From the NCBI GenBank assembly GCA_009869945.1, contig WIXG01000217.1, forward strand, positions 62,001 to 126,000: a stretch of 64,000 bases of DNA, in the 5' to 3' direction. Position numbers and translations under genes: made by a program. A model generated the notes under the pieces. It did no database searches, was not told the DNA's origin, and saw nothing but the letters and a program-made list of their open reading frames with translations. The stretch is from Mesaphorura yosii (taxonomy: Eukaryota; Arthropoda; Collembola; Poduromorpha; Tullbergiidae). Below are positions 26,201 through 39,828 of this stretch, piece by piece. Position 1 is the stretch's first letter, and each line of letters opens with the position of its first letter.

Positions 26201-29200
26201 AAATCAGAAGCAATTAATTGAAGTGAAACCACACACAGACAGGCCATTGGGGGAAATTAGAGAAAAGTAATCATAAAAAGTTTACTCATTATAAACGCTC
26301 GTACGTGAGCCTCGTTTTCTACTTCTACTTTGTTCGTTTAATTCGGGCGGACGCGGACGGAGTGGAGAACGAAACGAGATTAACTAAAACCCACAATCCA
26401 CAGCCCGCAGTGAAATCAACCCTTTCTCACCCTGCCAGCCTGGCAGCAGAGCAATCTTGTTAGCATTTTAAAGCGTTCCATGCACGCTGTAGTAGTAAAT
26501 AATAATAATTATTAGTTTCAACTTCTTTGCTGGCTCGCAGTCATCGTAGTGCATTGCAGTGTGGTTTTGCTATTGCTTTGTTGGTGAGATGAAGATGAAT
26601 CTTTATACGGTACAAAAATGTTGTTTTTGTGTGGGGGAGAGCAGCATGAGAACTTGTACGCTGTGCGGGGACTCTGGCTTAACGAGGACCATCATCACAC
26701 TGCAGCATGCATTTAATAAAGCAGCCAGCCAGCTAGCCAACAACTTGACTTTTCCAACAATACAACGAAATACACGACCACGGCCACATGTGTCCATATC
26801 AAAATACCTTTCTCTCTGCGCAAGCGGATTCCTTCGCTCGCTGCATTCATGAGATCATGACTTCGTATTGTAAAAGTGTGAGACAGACTTCATTGTTGGC
26901 ATTATTCCTCTTTCCTCTCTCCTTCCATGTCATTGTGGCCAGCCAACAAGCAACAACCCTTGCTTTCCTTAAGCAATTGCGTATGTAATTCCCTACGGGA
27001 TTCATAATCGTATTTGTAAATGTGCAATAGTGTTCGAAACAACTCCGATCTTTAAATTCATTGCTCATGCTCACGCTCGACGCGCTTTTATTATGCAATT
27101 CGCATCCGGCGGCCAAAATGAGATCAACGCCATGGCCATGGCTTATCTTAATCGCAGTCCGTAAAAGTTGGTACGATAGTTTGGCGAATCTTCGATGTAC
27201 TCATGAATTGGAGGGGCATTGAATTTTCATGGAGCATTTAGGAGAAAGGGCGCCCGAAGAGGGCAAAACGTGAAAGTAGCGAAAGAATAGGGTTACGGCC
27301 CTCGTCGGAGCAAGCACGATAGCATCGCTTCCTCAGGACGAGGATCGGGCATAATGCATAATTTACAAAGTGCTTGAAACAAGAAGGAAATAGGAGTCGG
27401 ACTGCTATACTGGTTTGCATCACACTGCATTGTTGCATGGCAAGTACCATTATTACAGCACAAAGCCAAGCCAACATTATTGGATACATTTTATTTAAGC
27501 CTGAAACTAAAAAGATTTTCATCTCTTGGCAATGCTGTGCTGTGCCGTGCCGGGGCAGCGAAATGAATGCGGGGAAGTTGTTCTTTTCTCTGTGCTTCTC
27601 TCGACACTCAACAGCTGAAGTTGCTGCTGCTGCCCTTCTGCTTCAATTTCATCTTGCCAACAGCACTGTGACTGCGACTGTTGCATTATTTAGCACAGGA
27701 TGCATTGCGTTGCGTTGCGCCTCCACGGCCGGCCACATGTGTGGAGTTTATTGAGCATATTGCCTTCAGCAGCAGCAGCCAGCCAGCTAGCTCGGCATGA
27801 ATGCATAAAACGTTTGGTTACATTATACAACAATTTTCTTACAGCAGGGGTTGAATAAACCACACCAAGAGCCATGAGCCAGGGCTCTTTATCTCGCACT
27901 ACCTTCATGAACTGCTGAATTCTCTTTCTCTCCACGCACTCCACACAGTATAGACTCTCGAAAACCAAACAAACCAGTCTTCAGTCTCAGGTGTACCGCC
28001 AACTAGCTCGGGTGTGAGCGCATTCCTCCTCCGCTCTGCTCCTCTGCACTGTGTTTACTTCGTCTCAAACGAATTCCACTCGCATCTGATCCCTAAGCAC
28101 AATTTCCATTTCATTTCCATTAAGTCGTAGTCAGTAGTAGCGGGCGAGTCTAGATATTATGAGGAAAGTTTAGTCTTAAAAAGACAAAGGATATTCGTAT
28201 CCGAGCTCAGTTTTTATCCACTCGTTGATCCGACTCTGGCGTTGTTTTGGTGAGATAACTGACGTTAGTGGCAAACTGTGCTCGTCGCAAGTTAAGTGGA
28301 TGTCCAAGAAGAAAGCTGCTGTGTTGCCTGGCATTGAAGTACGTTTTTGTGTCGAGATCGCGATTACGCCAACAATACGGATTCTCAACGTGAACGTGTC
28401 GTGGCGTGGAAAAAGAATTGCAGCCTGGCCATTTAGCAGGCAAAAACACGTTGGAACAACATTCATTACCGTAGTTTACAAGTTGCTTGCCACAAACCAA
28501 GGCCTGCAAAATACCTTTCTTTGCTTCGAGACAAGTGAAACGAAAGCTGTGGATGGTGGACAAGAGATTAGATTATAATTTAATTCCCTTTGTACATCGT
28601 ACACTTTTGTAGAGTCTGTCTTGGTCGTGTATTTGTCGTGGTCGTGTCGTGTACATTACACATTTGACCAAGCCAGGCCACAATTACAATTCAATTTCGT
28701 CTGCGTCGCGAAACCAGCAAAAAGTTGTAATATGTAAATCGTGAAGTCAGTGATTCATTGCTGCAGCCGTGAATTGCAGCAGCGGGCATGAATTATGCAA
28801 GTTTTGGCGTGTAATATTGTGGCAGGTGTGAATGTGTGTGTTAATAGATGAATTATTGCCGGCCAACAATGTGAACGACGCGATGAGGAGCGGAAGATCG
28901 TGAAACTGTTCTTTACTGCCGGCCCAAATGGAAAATGTATCGGGCAAGTGACAGAGCGAATTCTGCCAGCAAAAGCACGAGGCCGAGTGTGTGAAATCCT
29001 GCAAGCGCAAAGACGCGAGATTTCGTGCAAGAAATCAACTGTGCTGCAACTTTTTATGACCGACCAGAGCAAATAAGAAATACAAACGCGAAGAAGGCCC
29101 AAAAGGCAAGAATAAAATATTTGTAGAGTGAAACGAGACGAGGCAAACTGGTCTGCCTTGGACAACGGACGGATAATGACAAGATGATGATACTCGCTGA

Positions 29201-32200
29201 TGATAATACAGCACAGCCCAACATTGTTGTACTCCGTAACGAGGTGAAGATTTATACTTTTCTCTGCCGTTAATTCCTCTTTGACTCTTCTCGATGAGCT
29301 GCTTTCAAGTCTGCATGCACTCACAATTCACATTAATACGTGCATACATAAATTATGATTACTTTACATAATAATTGTAATATATTTCTTTCGCGAGGCA
29401 AAGATGAGCCTGATAATGAGTTACGGAGCAGCATCGCCTTAAATGCAGCCCGTGCATTAATAAGCTCATCAAAAATGAATGAATTTCACATTACGAGCGA
29501 GAAGAGTATGAATTATGAAAGGAAGTCGTCAAAAAGTAACAACATGACAAGATCTGCACTTCCCAAAGCGAAAACCATTGCCTTGCCTTTCCATTTTATA
29601 AACACATAAAAATAAATAGTCCAGCCGGGCCGTGGACAAAAAAGGCCGAAATGGCTCTATTAAATGGCACAATAAGACAAAACAAAGGAGAACAAGTGCA
29701 ATAATCGTAATACTTGACCGAAAATGTTTCTGTACACTGCACTGCCCTCGTAAGTCGTAAAATGTGTGCTGTTTAATGAACTCATTATGACCTCTCGTGT
29801 TTTCACAGCATGGCTCAAGTTGCGTGCGTTTTTTGCCATTTTGCAATACGCAATAGTTAAAATCCCATTTACATCAGTAATCATGACTTTTACGATGGCG
29901 GACGCGAATCTCAAGATTTTTTTCACATCTTCAGCTGCAAAATGCGCGAATGCCTGAATGCATCTTTGGGCACTTTGGGTATTTTGTTCACAATTCGGTC
30001 GGACGTGGATTATCTTCAAATCACGAAGAAGAGCTCGATCTCAATCGCCATTCAGGCATTAAGCCGAAATTGATTCCTGGTTGCATTGTGACGCGCTGGG
30101 CCAATGTCCGAACCGCGAATCGCCATCGAATCAATGGCTGAATATTTCATACGGACAGACACGATTGACAGTGACATTTTATTGTCATTGTCATTGTTGC
30201 GCAAAACTTCCACATTTTTGGTTGGTCGGTTGACATTTAAAAAGCTGCCGGTTACATTCTCACGTTGCAGCGTTCGCGTTGCGTTGTTTGTCTGCTGTCA
30301 TTTCGCCAACGACGTTTCGCATTTGGGCTCCATTAAACTCAACCGAGTCGAGGCGCGTCAGTCGTCGATTGTCATTGTCACACAAGATTTAATACGATGG
30401 CTCTTATTATTTCGATGACGGCTTTTGTATTGTTATTGTTTAAGAATTCATTGTCGTGTCTTCAAACTGGTCGGCCACGGCTGCTCTGAATTTCTTGACT
30501 TTGTGAGCGTAGCGGTCTGTCGTCGAGTGTGTGCTCAAGCACTCTCGAGTTCTATAAATACCAAGAGCCAGAAGATAAACACCGATGATGATACATTGTC
30601 GAGAGCAGAACAGAACAGAGGCCATTATTATCTCGCACTCAGTCGCGCTCAGGTAAATTTCCGTCGAGTACGTGCAGCTGAGGAGAAAATTGCAAGTTAA
30701 ACACAAATTCTGGGTTTCTGGCTGCTCCTTTTTTGTGAGATCTTCAACTTTACACAGCACAGCTCATTTTTACACCATCACATCCTGACCAAAGTGCTAA
30801 ATCACTCATTCTCTTCTCGGAAGCCTCCGCTTTCTGCTATCATCCATCCATCTCGTCTCGGTTGAATGATCATCGTCTTCTGTCTCATTTCTCTGCCTGC
30901 CTCCTCTGCTCTGCTCTTAATTCGACAGGCAGGTAGGCATAAGCCGCTTGTCTCGAATTGGAGCCAGAGCCATTGATCGAGGGTCTGCGTCTGAGACGAC
31001 AATCGACAATCCAAATTCTTCGTTGCTTGACTAACTATTCTCGGCAACAGCAATCGACGACTCATCCATTTCCTCTCCGCTCCTCCTGCTCGAGCAGTGC
31101 AGCAGGTAGCACAACAAGGCTAACGCTATCACGCATTTTGGGGTTATTTATTGCCAATCATCGACCTCAAGAAAAAATGTCATTTCCCCGTGAAACATGA
31201 GTCAAAGGCTTGAGATTCTTCATCTTCTTCTCACCGCTTCAATGCTCTTTACATTTTCTGCGATCTGATGCGAGTTTCGGCGACAAAATCGCGTCTCGCA
31301 TCTTCCTTTTGCTTTGGTCAAGCCAAAATTCATCTCGCTTCAGTCCCGTTTTTAGTTTTTGGGTCGTAGTCGATTTTGCTCTTGCTCGGCTCGCTCAGGG
31401 TCTACTTTGAGCATTGTCTTTCATTCATTCGACTTGATTCACACGAAAGACGATAGAAATACGAGTGCGAAGAAAGACAGACATGAATTTGATACGGTCT
31501 TATCTCGCATGCACGCAAGATGATAGACACATTTTCCATGAATTCCTTCGCGTAACTGAGCTTCGAGCATAACAGATTCGAGTCTGAGTGCGAAGGAGCG
31601 GCACGGCAAAGGCACTATAAAGATCATGTGTTTGTGTCTGTTTTGGTTTCGAAGCACGAGAAAAATGTTTCTCTTAATTAAGAATTCACACATTTTTAAT
31701 TCTCGCTTACTTTACTTTACTCGTGAAGTCAAAGTCATAAAAGAGTTTACATGAAAGCCTGGGAAGAGATTTTAATTTTTGAGAAAACAGGCCGGAAAGA
31801 GATTCACATGCAAATGCAAATCTTCACGCATTTGGCGTTGGAGACCTCGAAATATGTTTGTAATTCTCACCGAAAATACGAAAATACGTACTAGACTTAA
31901 GTTTTGGGGCAGGCATGGTGCTTGTCAGAAATCATTTTCCCGGGAGACTTGTAATAACTGGATTCTAAAAATACTTGGAAAGAAGTAGAAGGAGAATTTT
32001 AAAGTACGTAAAACGTATTTCTAGCATTTGAACCAGACAGTAAGTTAAAGTGACACTACAGTCGAGCTGGGCAGAAGAGGCTTAAAACAAAAGTTCCTCC
32101 GAGAATTCAATGACAGAAAGAATGTGAGACGAATTTCATCCCATTTTCACTCGCGCAGGTGAATGCAAGCTGGGCCACGCCAGGCCCGTTTCTGGAGCTC

Positions 32201-32953
32201 CGTTCATCGTCACGGTTCGTTATTTCCTTAAATGCATACAAAATACGTACGTACGCAGTACAAATGAAATTGGAAAAGTGTTAATCTCATCCTCACCCAA
32301 ACCCTTTCTTCGTCTGCTCTTTGTGGTCGAAATTGAGAACGAAACATTCACAAAACTAAACTGCATTCCACTCTTTCTAATTCAAGCCGAGTCGCAGTCG
32401 CATTTCCTTTTTTAGCAAATATTTGCCTTGTGTTTGCATGGATCAGTGCAGCGTTTTATTGTCATGTCATTCAGCATTGTGACAATAAAAAGTACAACCT
32501 CACAAAATACTGCGATACAAAGACTCTTTCATTTGTTTTCTGTGGCTTGTCTCGAGATTAGATAATAAAAATGTACAAAATTCCTTTGCCGTGGCTGTCG
32601 TATTCGTATTGTTGATACTGCTAACTTGGCGTGGCTGGACTTGATTCTTTATTCAAAGACAGTTTTCTTGAGCCTCGAATGCGAAATGCGAAATTCTTGC
32701 ACGCGCACGTTTCGTTCGAAGTTTTTGTCCATACGCTGCCGTCCGCGGCTCTTCGGGTCGGGATTACGTGAAGCCACGAGGTTAAAAGTATTTTTCAATT
32801 ATCCAGAATGCTTTCGTTGAGCCTGCAAGAGATTTAAAAGAAATCTGAACTCACGTCGACAAAGTCCACGTCCGGTTTCAGACTTGGCTGCTAGAGTGCC
32901 GAGTTTCCTTTTAATATTTGGGCCAAAGTACTCTTATCTCTGCGAAAGAGTCC

Positions 32954-32969
32954 TCGTACGTACGTACGA
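32954..32969. repeat. 16 bp palindrome built of ACGT units
   Basis: TCGTACGT followed by ACGTACGA. It is a short run of (ACGT)n, like other CGTACG-rich words in this window (for example near 5275, 7548 and 32248). Confidence 0.85.
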
Positions 32970-35900
32970 AATACCCACTAGCAATTCAATCCAGTCCTTT
33001 GCCGTGAGTTCAAGTAGAAAAATTTGAGCAGGATACTTTTGTACGTATTACCACGGCTCACAAGCCGCGTATCACGTGCAGGTTGGCAGAGTCAGTCGTT
33101 TGGGTCTGTCATCATAAAGTAAAATAAAGTTTCTTAAAAGCCTGGCCAGAGAAAAATATATTTATAAGGTAAAATGTAATCCACTTAAGGTGAGAGAGCG
33201 GCAGTACATGGACGCACTATTTGTGGTATGGAGCTCATCTTTTCCAGGAAACTCGCGATGTTCGCTACCTTTCAAACAACTTATTTTGTAAAAGCCTTCG
33301 CCATGCACTGCCTTGCCAGGGCAAGTAATAAGACCATTTAGAAACTGAAAGTGTTTCATTTTGCAGCTTCACCGGCTATAAGAAGAACTTATGACGAAGA
33401 ATAATCATATTTTGTGTCTCTCCACTTTCCGAGTCTGTCTTCGTGGCCCGGAGCAAAGCAGCAACAGGAAAGTTCAGGTCGAGTGTATGGAAAATCCATC
33501 TAGATACTACCCGATGCTAAAGCAATTTATGCCATCGGGCAAAGCACCTGAGCGAAAGCAACTGCGCGATGATAAAAAGTAGTTTAAACACGTTAAACAG
33601 TTTCAAACTTTAAAGACGATAACCGTAGTCATAATCGTAATCATTTCCTCATTGCCATTGCTTCTTGCAGGAAGTTGAGCTTGAATTATTTACTGCTGGC
33701 TTGCCTTATCGTCTATCGCACATTTATTGCTTGGCCATCTTCAGCAAAGTAAGCGATGGAAGCCTCATGATTTAATACGCACAGAAATCGCATCGGCCGG
33801 CCCCACAATAAATTAATTCCAATTTAGGAGCGAGTTGAGCAGTTGATTGAAGCGAAAAGTCTCATAAATTGTGTCCCTGCATTTTGAACTCATTTCTCAG
33901 TCGGAGTCTCGCTCGCGGGGTCAATGAATAGTTAAATTGTGAAATGTTGAATGCTGAATGTCAAGTGTCAAGTTGAAGCGATTTGCGACTCTAATTTCAT
34001 TTTCTATTCCCACCTTCGTTTTTAATTCTTTGATCTCCTTATAAAGTAAACACGGTAGCCAGCTCGAGTCGTAGCCAGCTCGCATTTGTAACATAATACG
34101 AGCTTAAATTCTTTCACTTCTTCTTCGTCTTTTCTTTTGTGCTCTGCTGCTTAATACGCCACATTATCGTTATCGTTAATGCACGTGAGTTATAACGACT
34201 TAACTTTCATTGTGCAGGCCATTCACGTCGAGACGGCCATAAAGAGCCTGTCAGTCTGCACAAAATATGCACGACTCCCAACAATGGACCCCTACAAAAG
34301 AGAAATACTCAAGAATTTGTGTACGCGCAGGCCCTAAATCAGAAATTCAGAAATGTCTTCGTAAATAACGCGCCGAGTCAAAAAGTGCATGAGAATCGCT
34401 GCTCTCTTCCTTTGAATTCTCGAGGAAATAAAGCATCGCATAATCACATCGCATGGCCAAAAAGCCAAAAATCTTCTTTCCTCTTCTTCCTCATTAAATC
34501 TCTCTCGACTTGGCAGGCAGTTGAAGTGGTAATGATGATGGTTGTGGTCGTGGTGTTAGCTGGCTGGCGTCTTGGACTCCGAACGCACTCGCTCGCTCGA
34601 CTGAAAGAAAATCATATTTATTGCCATCATATTTGCAAATGCAAAAACTGACAAAAGTTATGGCTCCGCTATTCATTAAAGCAGCCTGAGCCTGAAAGCG
34701 ATCTACGCAATTTCCTATTTGCCTTTCCACCTTCGCAATTTGCGTCTTCTTCATTCTTAAAGAGGTGGGCCAAGCCATAAGCCAATTTTGCCTGTGGACA
34801 ATAATCACATTCGCCAATCGCCAATTTATGACTTGTGAAATGCGAGCATCGATTGAGAATTAAGCGCTGGCTCGCATGACGAATTTTAGGTCAGTGAGAT
34901 TTTATCGGGCGAAAACTCATCAGTCGGAGAGAGTTCATTTGTTTTAGACTGCGATTCCGGCACTCGGACACAAATTGCGAGCGACGGAGACGGAACGGAG
35001 GCAGCGGGATAAATGACAGGGCGATGATTTTTCACTTTTGTCTTGGCTGCTTGATCGAAGTGCATGCGGGTTGGATTTCGTTATAAATTTCATCATCTAT
35101 TTATCATCTAACTGTAACTGCACCTCATTTCATGCCTGTTCACATGTTTTACGGGCTCGCAAGAGAAATGCCAAGACGAGCAACGAGCAAGCAACAAGGT
35201 TATAATATTATTTAAATTGGCCTGGCTTGTTTGGACGCGGACTCTCTCCTCAGCGCTCGTCTAATTAGCATAACTCATCATAATCGAGCAAACGAACGGG
35301 CGAAAGAGGCAAGAAACAGGATTTCTCGACTTTTGAGATCTCGACTCGCATGAATTTATGAAATTTTTACGCGCTCTGCGCTCGTCGAGGCGAGTGCAGT
35401 GATTAAAATTGCCCATGGAAAGGTTAACAAGCCAAAAAATGATGCTTCGCCTGGCACTTACGACGACGACAGAACTCTTCAAAACAGCAACGAGGCTCAA
35501 AATGATGAAAACCAGTTGTTGCCGTAAACTGTTATGAGCAAAATATATTACAGCACCCAGCCTGTTACTTATTAGCCTCCGTCACAAGAATTTAAGCCTG
35601 CATGCGTGCTTTTAACTGCACGCGGTGCGGCGCGGCACGGAATTCTGCGAGGGCCCGAGCGCTCTTCGTCTTCGTCTGCCTCGTTTTTAATAATTTGCCA
35701 GTTGATTACACACGCAGACTTTCTTCCTTCTACGGCCCACGAATCAAAGACCTCGTCAGTCGCCCCGGCCCGTCCTGAATTAAATGTATTAGTCTTGTAA
35801 CTTTTTATTACATCAAAGCAAAGTGAATGTCAATATTTACACTTTTAGCAGTGCCAAAGGAAGACAAGAGGGCAAGGGAAAGAAACAGTCGAGCCGAGTC

Positions 35901-36724
35901 AGGCTACTTTGGGAGGGTGAAGAGAAAGAAACTACATTAATAAAATGAAACGTGTGAATTGAGTTAAAATTAATTACGCATGATTTTGTGAGCTGAGAAT
36001 CCATTAAAATTTTCCAGATAATAATAATGATTCGTCGTTTATGGCCTCCCAGCCAGCGTACAATAAACAAGTCAGAGTCGAAGATTGAGTCAGGCGGCTG
36101 TAGCCCTGCCTGGTTTGCATTAACAATTACCGAATTACCTTGAAGAGTGCCAAGTGCCCAGGCACCTCACGGCACGACGACGACTCCATTTGATCCGTAA
36201 GTGTATAATTTGGGCCCTATCTTGATCCGAGACGGGACGAGAACCCATTAAAATAATAATATTATCATGAGAGACTCGCACCCGCGCTCCAGCCTGCCTG
36301 CCTGCAAAATGCTGACGAAGGTGAAGATGACAGTCGAAAGTGGTGAAAATGAATTTATATTATTGCTGCAACAAAATACAAAATTTCCTGCGCGTTATGA
36401 AACGTAGCATAATTTGAAATTATGATAACGAGCGGCACTGCACAGTGATTGCCGTCATAAAAATAACTCGCACTTGTGCCTCGCTCGAAAATGACAGCGA
36501 TCGGCGATCAACGCAAGAGCCGTAATGCATTTGTAGTAGGAAATGTTCTTATGTGAAACGTCGGAGTCGGAATTCATCCATTTCACGTCCACGTCTGCTA
36601 ATAAATTTGTTGCGCATAAATTTTCACCGACCGACAAGTAAGTCTGCTACAAATTTGGTCTGGCCTGCTTCATTTGTTCATTGTACATGACTTGTTTGAG
36701 TAAGACTTCAAAAGCCCACAAGAA

Positions 36725-36744
36725 AAGAACGCGTACGCGTTCTT
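36725..36744. repeat. 20 bp perfect palindrome
   Basis: AAGAACGCGT at 36725-36734 is followed directly by its exact reverse complement. The flanks (GAAA before, CTTTTC after) extend the symmetry imperfectly. It contains overlapping ACGCGT sites around a central GTAC. Confidence 0.9.
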
Positions 36745-39060
36745 CTTTTCTTTTCTTTGCATGTGCGTCCAAATTTGCCAAACCCATATTTATTATTTAG
36801 TTCATCTTTATTCAACATTGACATTACACATTTAAAATTTACGGCGGTGCATCGCATGTTGAACATTTTAACAAATTCCCTGCAAGCAAAGCCGCCACGC
36901 CCCGACTGCATTTAAGGAACTCCGTCGCGTCCGTCTTGACTTGTCCGCAACAATGAACGTCGTAAACGTAAAGAAAGAACTCATTGTGTTCTATTGCATT
37001 CGAAGTAATGGTAAGCAAATGGCAATGGCCAGAATTCTTTTATGCATTACCAAAACATCTTTTATGCATCAAGCGGCCTTTCGTCCCTCATTTCGAATAA
37101 TGGCGAGGCCCACAACACTGCCACGAGTCTTCATTCCTAAAACTGATTAGGCACGTGCTGGAGCATAAAATACGCAGTTTTAATACGCATAGCAGTAAAC
37201 TAGGTTAATCGATAACGATATCGATGGCGAAGTATCGGTAAATTGGAATTTCCAATGACAGTTCATCAGTTCACGAGAAAAGTCACCGAGAATTTTCACT
37301 GCCGCAGCCCGGTTTCAATTCAATCACCCACGATCTAGCACAACGTGCTAAATATTTTAATAAATTGCCTCGCGCGCTCCATTGCTCGATATTTCGCCAA
37401 TCTTCCAATCGTCCCAGTCCTTCTGCGGTTGTAATGGTGATCCTGGAACGGGGAATGATCTTTTCTATATGGAAATTTGAGGCTGCCATGAATAATGAAT
37501 ACAAATACGACCCACACCGGCGCGGCACGAAGTTGCCTGCGAAACAACAATCGCACTCCAAGATTATCGAATTCTTCCATGCGTTCGTGCGTGCCATGTG
37601 AAATATTTCTGATAGAAAAAGCGCTAACGCCAGCCTTATCTCGAATTTGCGAAATCAGCTCCCGAACACCCGAACTGAGCTCCTGCGCTGCGTCATGATT
37701 CAAGCACATTTCATGGCTCGACCGATTTGAATTTGAATTGATTGGCCAGCCAAATAAGCTGCTCACGATTTCCATTAAAGTCTGACAGCTGAACCGAGCC
37801 AAGCCGAGGCGAGTGGCGAGTATGAAAGCACTTAAAGGCTATCACGACACTATGAATAAATAAGAACCAGGAGGCGATCGAGCGATTGACTTGACGGACT
37901 TTCTCCACATGTAAAGTATGCTGGCAAAGCACGAATTTGCATATTATTTATAGACTAACGCGTGAAGAAAAGCTTTTATGACTAGATTACGAATACGATG
38001 ATTGCTGACTGGATTGGAACGTTACGGGTGCCTAAATTGACTCGTATTATCTACTCAACGAGCACATCACAGCACAATACAATGAAGTCAATGAAGTGGT
38101 GCCAATCGAGGTCAACACGGACGTAATTGGAAGTCAATTGCGGCCTGGTCTGGCCTACCGAATTAAAATCAATAATGATAAGCATAACGTGAGCGTCTGC
38201 CTGTTTGCAGTCTGCGTGGCAGATTCGCACATTGGCACAGCTTTCGCTCAATAAATTGGTGGTTATCACTTCAAAAGTGGAGCCACTTCACTTCATCGTT
38301 CTTTTAATAGCGCTGATTTCATCAAGCGTCGTCTCTGTTCTTAGTTTCTTAGTCCCATAACATCATCGACGAGCCTTATGCCTTATGGAGACTTGAGTTA
38401 GTGCAGTGAGGAGAGCATCTGGTTCGTTTAATGCATTTTTTAAACGTCAATGCCCATAAACGCCGATGCTGGGTCATCTTTAACGATTATGATACCATAA
38501 TTTACGTCATCTCGTTCTCCCGCTACGCCGAACTTCTCTCTCCGTCTCCTCTTTCAATATTTGTTTAGCGGGTACGGTGTATACAAAACCTGAAGACTGA
38601 AGACAGGCCGCTAAATACCGAGTACGCTAACGATACGAGTGCGAGTACGATAAAGGGTTCATTTTTTATACAAAAATTACTGCCGAGCCTCTTTTCGGTC
38701 GGTCTGATTGACATTTATCATGAAAAGCCAGAGCGCATCGCATCGCAACAAGACGATGACTAACATTGTATGCATTGCACATGCCTGGGATTAATAATGC
38801 ATTGGCCTACGCTCCTTAAAGAATTCCAATAATAAACCGCTCCATCGTTAAAAAACTAATAACAATAATATTCTTGTCTCATATTTTAAGGCAGGCAGGC
38901 AGGGAAGGATTCCTTTGTGGATACTTATAATTGGATATTACGTGGGTCCGGAGAAAGGCGCTTAGGCGCATACTACAAATTCCTGCCCACTAATAAGCGC
39001 TTCGCGTTTCTTGACTAACTTGGCTTGGCTCTTGACTGACTTATTTGGTGAGTCACCTCA

Positions 39061-39080
39061 TCTGCTCTGCTCTGCTCTGC
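39061..39080 (+). repeat. (TCTGC)4 tandem repeat upstream of Toll
   Basis: Four exact TCTGC units about 360 bp before the possible 5' UTR acceptor of the Toll gene. Confidence 0.9.
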
Positions 39081-39440
39081 TAACGAGTAACAACGAGCTA
39101 ACTAGCCAAGCCAAGTTTCATAAAGGTCGACTCGACTTGACTACCCACCACAAGAATTTCTATTAACAAGAAAAGAAAATGTTATAATTTTATGGGCTCA
39201 GTGCACATAAATTATCCTAATTCAACCCATTCAACCCAAAGTTCATCATCTCGCTGTATTTTACAAGCGTTATGGCATTGTTGACATACCCGCGCTTAAT
39301 TGCGACCAGAATGGCTCTTCTTGAGTCTGAAACTAATCAGTCGACTAAATTTCACACTAAATTGCAAGGCAATTTTAGCAAAGCACTCACTTCAGTTGGT
39401 TTGCTCTTGCTAATCAGCATTCTTCTTTTACTTCCGCAGA

Positions 39441-39828
39441 TTTGTCAACTCTGAAACTTGGTAAAGTTCTTGAAGGGGATCGACACCTGAATAAACTGCT
39501 GCCATTGCTACCGCGTCTGTTTAAGCACACATTCACCCTTCACTGCTGAAAGGATCAGAAAATAAAATACTTCAAATTCCACACCTCGGCTGAACAAACT
39601 ACAAACAGGATCAAAGACTTCAACCAGATCAGCCGAGCCATTTCAAGTACCAAATTGAAATTGACCGAGCTCAACTGCAATAACAGTCGCCGTCACTTCA
39701 AGGAAAGAACCACTTCACCACTTCTGTGCAGTGTCGAGTGAAGGAGCTGTCAACCATCGAGCCATGCATACAAAAGGATTAGAATCTGGAGCGTAAAGCG
39801 TAAGGCTACTTTAAGAATACAAATCAAG
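39441..39828 (+). other. Probable Toll 5' UTR, possibly starting at a splice acceptor
   Basis: A pyrimidine-rich tract ending TACTTCCGCAG lies at 39421-39440, so a non-coding leader exon may begin at 39441, with the first exon farther upstream. No donor or core promoter could be assigned, and a direct transcription start within 39100-39800 is equally possible. Confidence 0.35.
39764..39796 (+). promoter_or_regulatory. Upstream ORF in the Toll leader
   Basis: ATG at 39764 opens a ten-codon frame (MHTKGLESGA) that stops at 39796, 32 nt before the Toll ATG. It is in a fair context (GAGCCATGC). If it lies within the mRNA it could reduce or tune Toll translation. This depends on the leader being transcribed across this point. 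Confidence 0.5.

Larger units (their letters stand above)
23299..39440. other. 16 kb gene-poor stretch upstream of Toll
   Basis: No gene is supported. Notable open frames are 24385-24678 (-), 24955-25347 (+, purine-rich, with two long antisense frames), 28755-29324 (-, 189 codons) and 37335-37802 (-, 155 codons). All are of a length expected by chance in 64 kb at this base composition. The DNA is mixed-complexity with many short duplications and could hold Toll cis-regulatory elements. Confidence 0.5.

Noticed and set aside
28176-28578. Three overlapping frames of 96-118 codons on both strands
   Set aside because: Equally open on both strands with no boundary signals, so it is probably a stop-poor stretch.
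28755-29324. 189-codon minus-strand frame
   Set aside because: The length is about what chance gives once in this window. The composition is odd (Ser, Cys and Arg rich) and there is no splice or similarity support.
37283-37802. 155- and 104-codon overlapping minus frames
   Set aside because: Both read fairly well, but in conflicting frames, and neither has a recognised motif or supporting signals.
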